NCBI GenBank assembly: GCA_910586805.1
Contig: CAJUJC010000109.1
Coordinates: 1 to 5,540, forward strand
DNA length: 5,540 bases
Reading direction: 5' to 3'
Source of the DNA: an uncultured Erysipelotrichales bacterium
GTDB lineage: Bacteria; Bacillota_I; Bacilli_A; Erysipelotrichales; Coprobacillaceae
Shown here: piece by piece, positions 5,191 through 5,540 of the stretch
How positions within the stretch are numbered: position 1 is the stretch's first letter
How the letters are laid out: each line of letters begins with the position of its first letter
Translations under genes and position numbers: made by a program
Notes under the pieces: model-generated
What the model saw: the letters and a program-made list of their open reading frames with translations, nothing else
What the model was told of the DNA's origin: nothing
Databases searched by the model: none

Positions 5191-5540
5191 ATGTTAAAAA
5201 AATATGCGAAGTTAATTGTAAGACAGGGTGTGAACTTACAACCAAACCAAGATTTAGTTATTGATGCTTCTATTGAAAACTATGAATTAGTAAGAGAAAT
5301 TGCAAAAGAAGCATATGCTTTAAAAGCGAGAGATGTCATTGTACATTACGTTGATTCAGAAATTACAAAGTTAAGATATCAAAATTGTAGTATTGAACAC
5401 TTTGAAACAGTACCTAATTATTTAAAAGAATTAAAGAATCAATATGCATTAAAACATGCAGCTGTTGTTTCTATTACATCAACTGATCCTGATTTAATGC
5501 AAGATATTGATCCATTAAAAATGACAACATGGAATAAGGC
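5191..5540 (+). CDS. M29 family (AmpS/PepS-type) aminopeptidase, N-terminal part (runs off the window)
   Basis: The frame is open from the ATG to the window edge, giving the first 116 residues of a protein usually about 410 long. The opening (MLKKYAKLIVRQGVNLQPNQ, then DLVIDA) and the later VREIAKEAYALKARDVIVHY and SEITKLRYQ are characteristic of the N-terminal domain of M29 metallo-aminopeptidases (thermophilic aminopeptidase, AmpS, PepS). These cytosolic enzymes use two metal ions to remove N-terminal residues from peptides. The metal-binding and catalytic residues lie in the C-terminal half and cannot be checked here. The ribosome binding region is two-part: AAAGGGAG at 5171-5178 (12 nt away) and AGGTGAT at 5181-5187 (3 nt away), the latter matching the downstream half of the anti-Shine-Dalgarno complement. 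It has its own promoter and appears to be a housekeeping gene unrelated to the sugar operon. Confidence 0.9.
   Translation, partial: MLKKYAKLIVRQGVNLQPNQDLVIDASIENYELVREIAKEAYALKARDVIVHYVDSEITKLRYQNCSIEHFETVPNYLKELKNQYALKHAAVVSITSTDPDLMQDIDPLKMTTWNK

Noticed and set aside
1..5540. CRISPR array, tRNA/rRNA genes, insertion sequences, phage or toxin-antitoxin genes
   Set aside because: No regularly spaced repeats, no cloverleaf or rRNA-like sequence and no transposase, integrase or toxin-like frame was seen; almost all of the window is accounted for by ordinary genes.

Overview
The window reads as low-GC Firmicutes DNA: strong AT bias in coding and third-position bases, purine-rich AGGAGG-type ribosome binding sites, and U-tailed hairpin terminators. 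The protein set (RpiR regulator, SemiSWEET, Cof-type HAD, small cold shock protein, M29 aminopeptidase) fits an anaerobic gut-type member of the Erysipelotrichia/Coprobacillaceae or a nearby clostridial group. That placement is an inference from style, not a match to a known genome.

Layout. (1) 1-1179: the C-terminal end of a ferredoxin-tailed aldo/keto reductase, followed with no gap (TAAATG) by a MurR/RpiR-family regulator. (2) 1179-1320: an intergenic stretch with two consecutive terminator hairpins, then an extended -10 promoter and a strong ribosome binding site. (3) 1321-4737: a tight five-gene operon on the + strand. It encodes a SemiSWEET sugar facilitator, a UPF0303/haem-degrading-domain protein, two different Gfo/Idh/MocA NAD(P)-dependent oxidoreductases (the second YhhX-like) and a Cof-type HAD phosphatase. 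Spacings are 11 nt, a 1-nt overlap, a roughly 14-nt overlap and 1 nt. (4) 4737-4767: a terminator usable from both strands, separating the operon from a convergent cold shock gene (4778-4984, - strand). (5) 4985-5190: a divergent intergenic region with back-to-back promoters for the cold shock gene (leader of about 105 nt) and for an M29 aminopeptidase that runs off the right edge.

How the genes may work together. The five-gene operon looks like a small sugar or polyol module: a passive transporter, two oxidoreductases that could oxidise and re-reduce a sugar, and a phosphatase for a sugar phosphate. The adjacent RpiR regulator, whose SIS domain normally senses a phosphosugar, is the obvious candidate controller. 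The substrate cannot be read from the sequence.

The most notable unexplained structure is at 1179-1271. The 3' arm of the first terminator can pair almost completely with the 5' arm of the second, giving a possible antiterminator that would exclude both. The first arm begins inside the regulator's stop codon, where a terminating ribosome could cover it.
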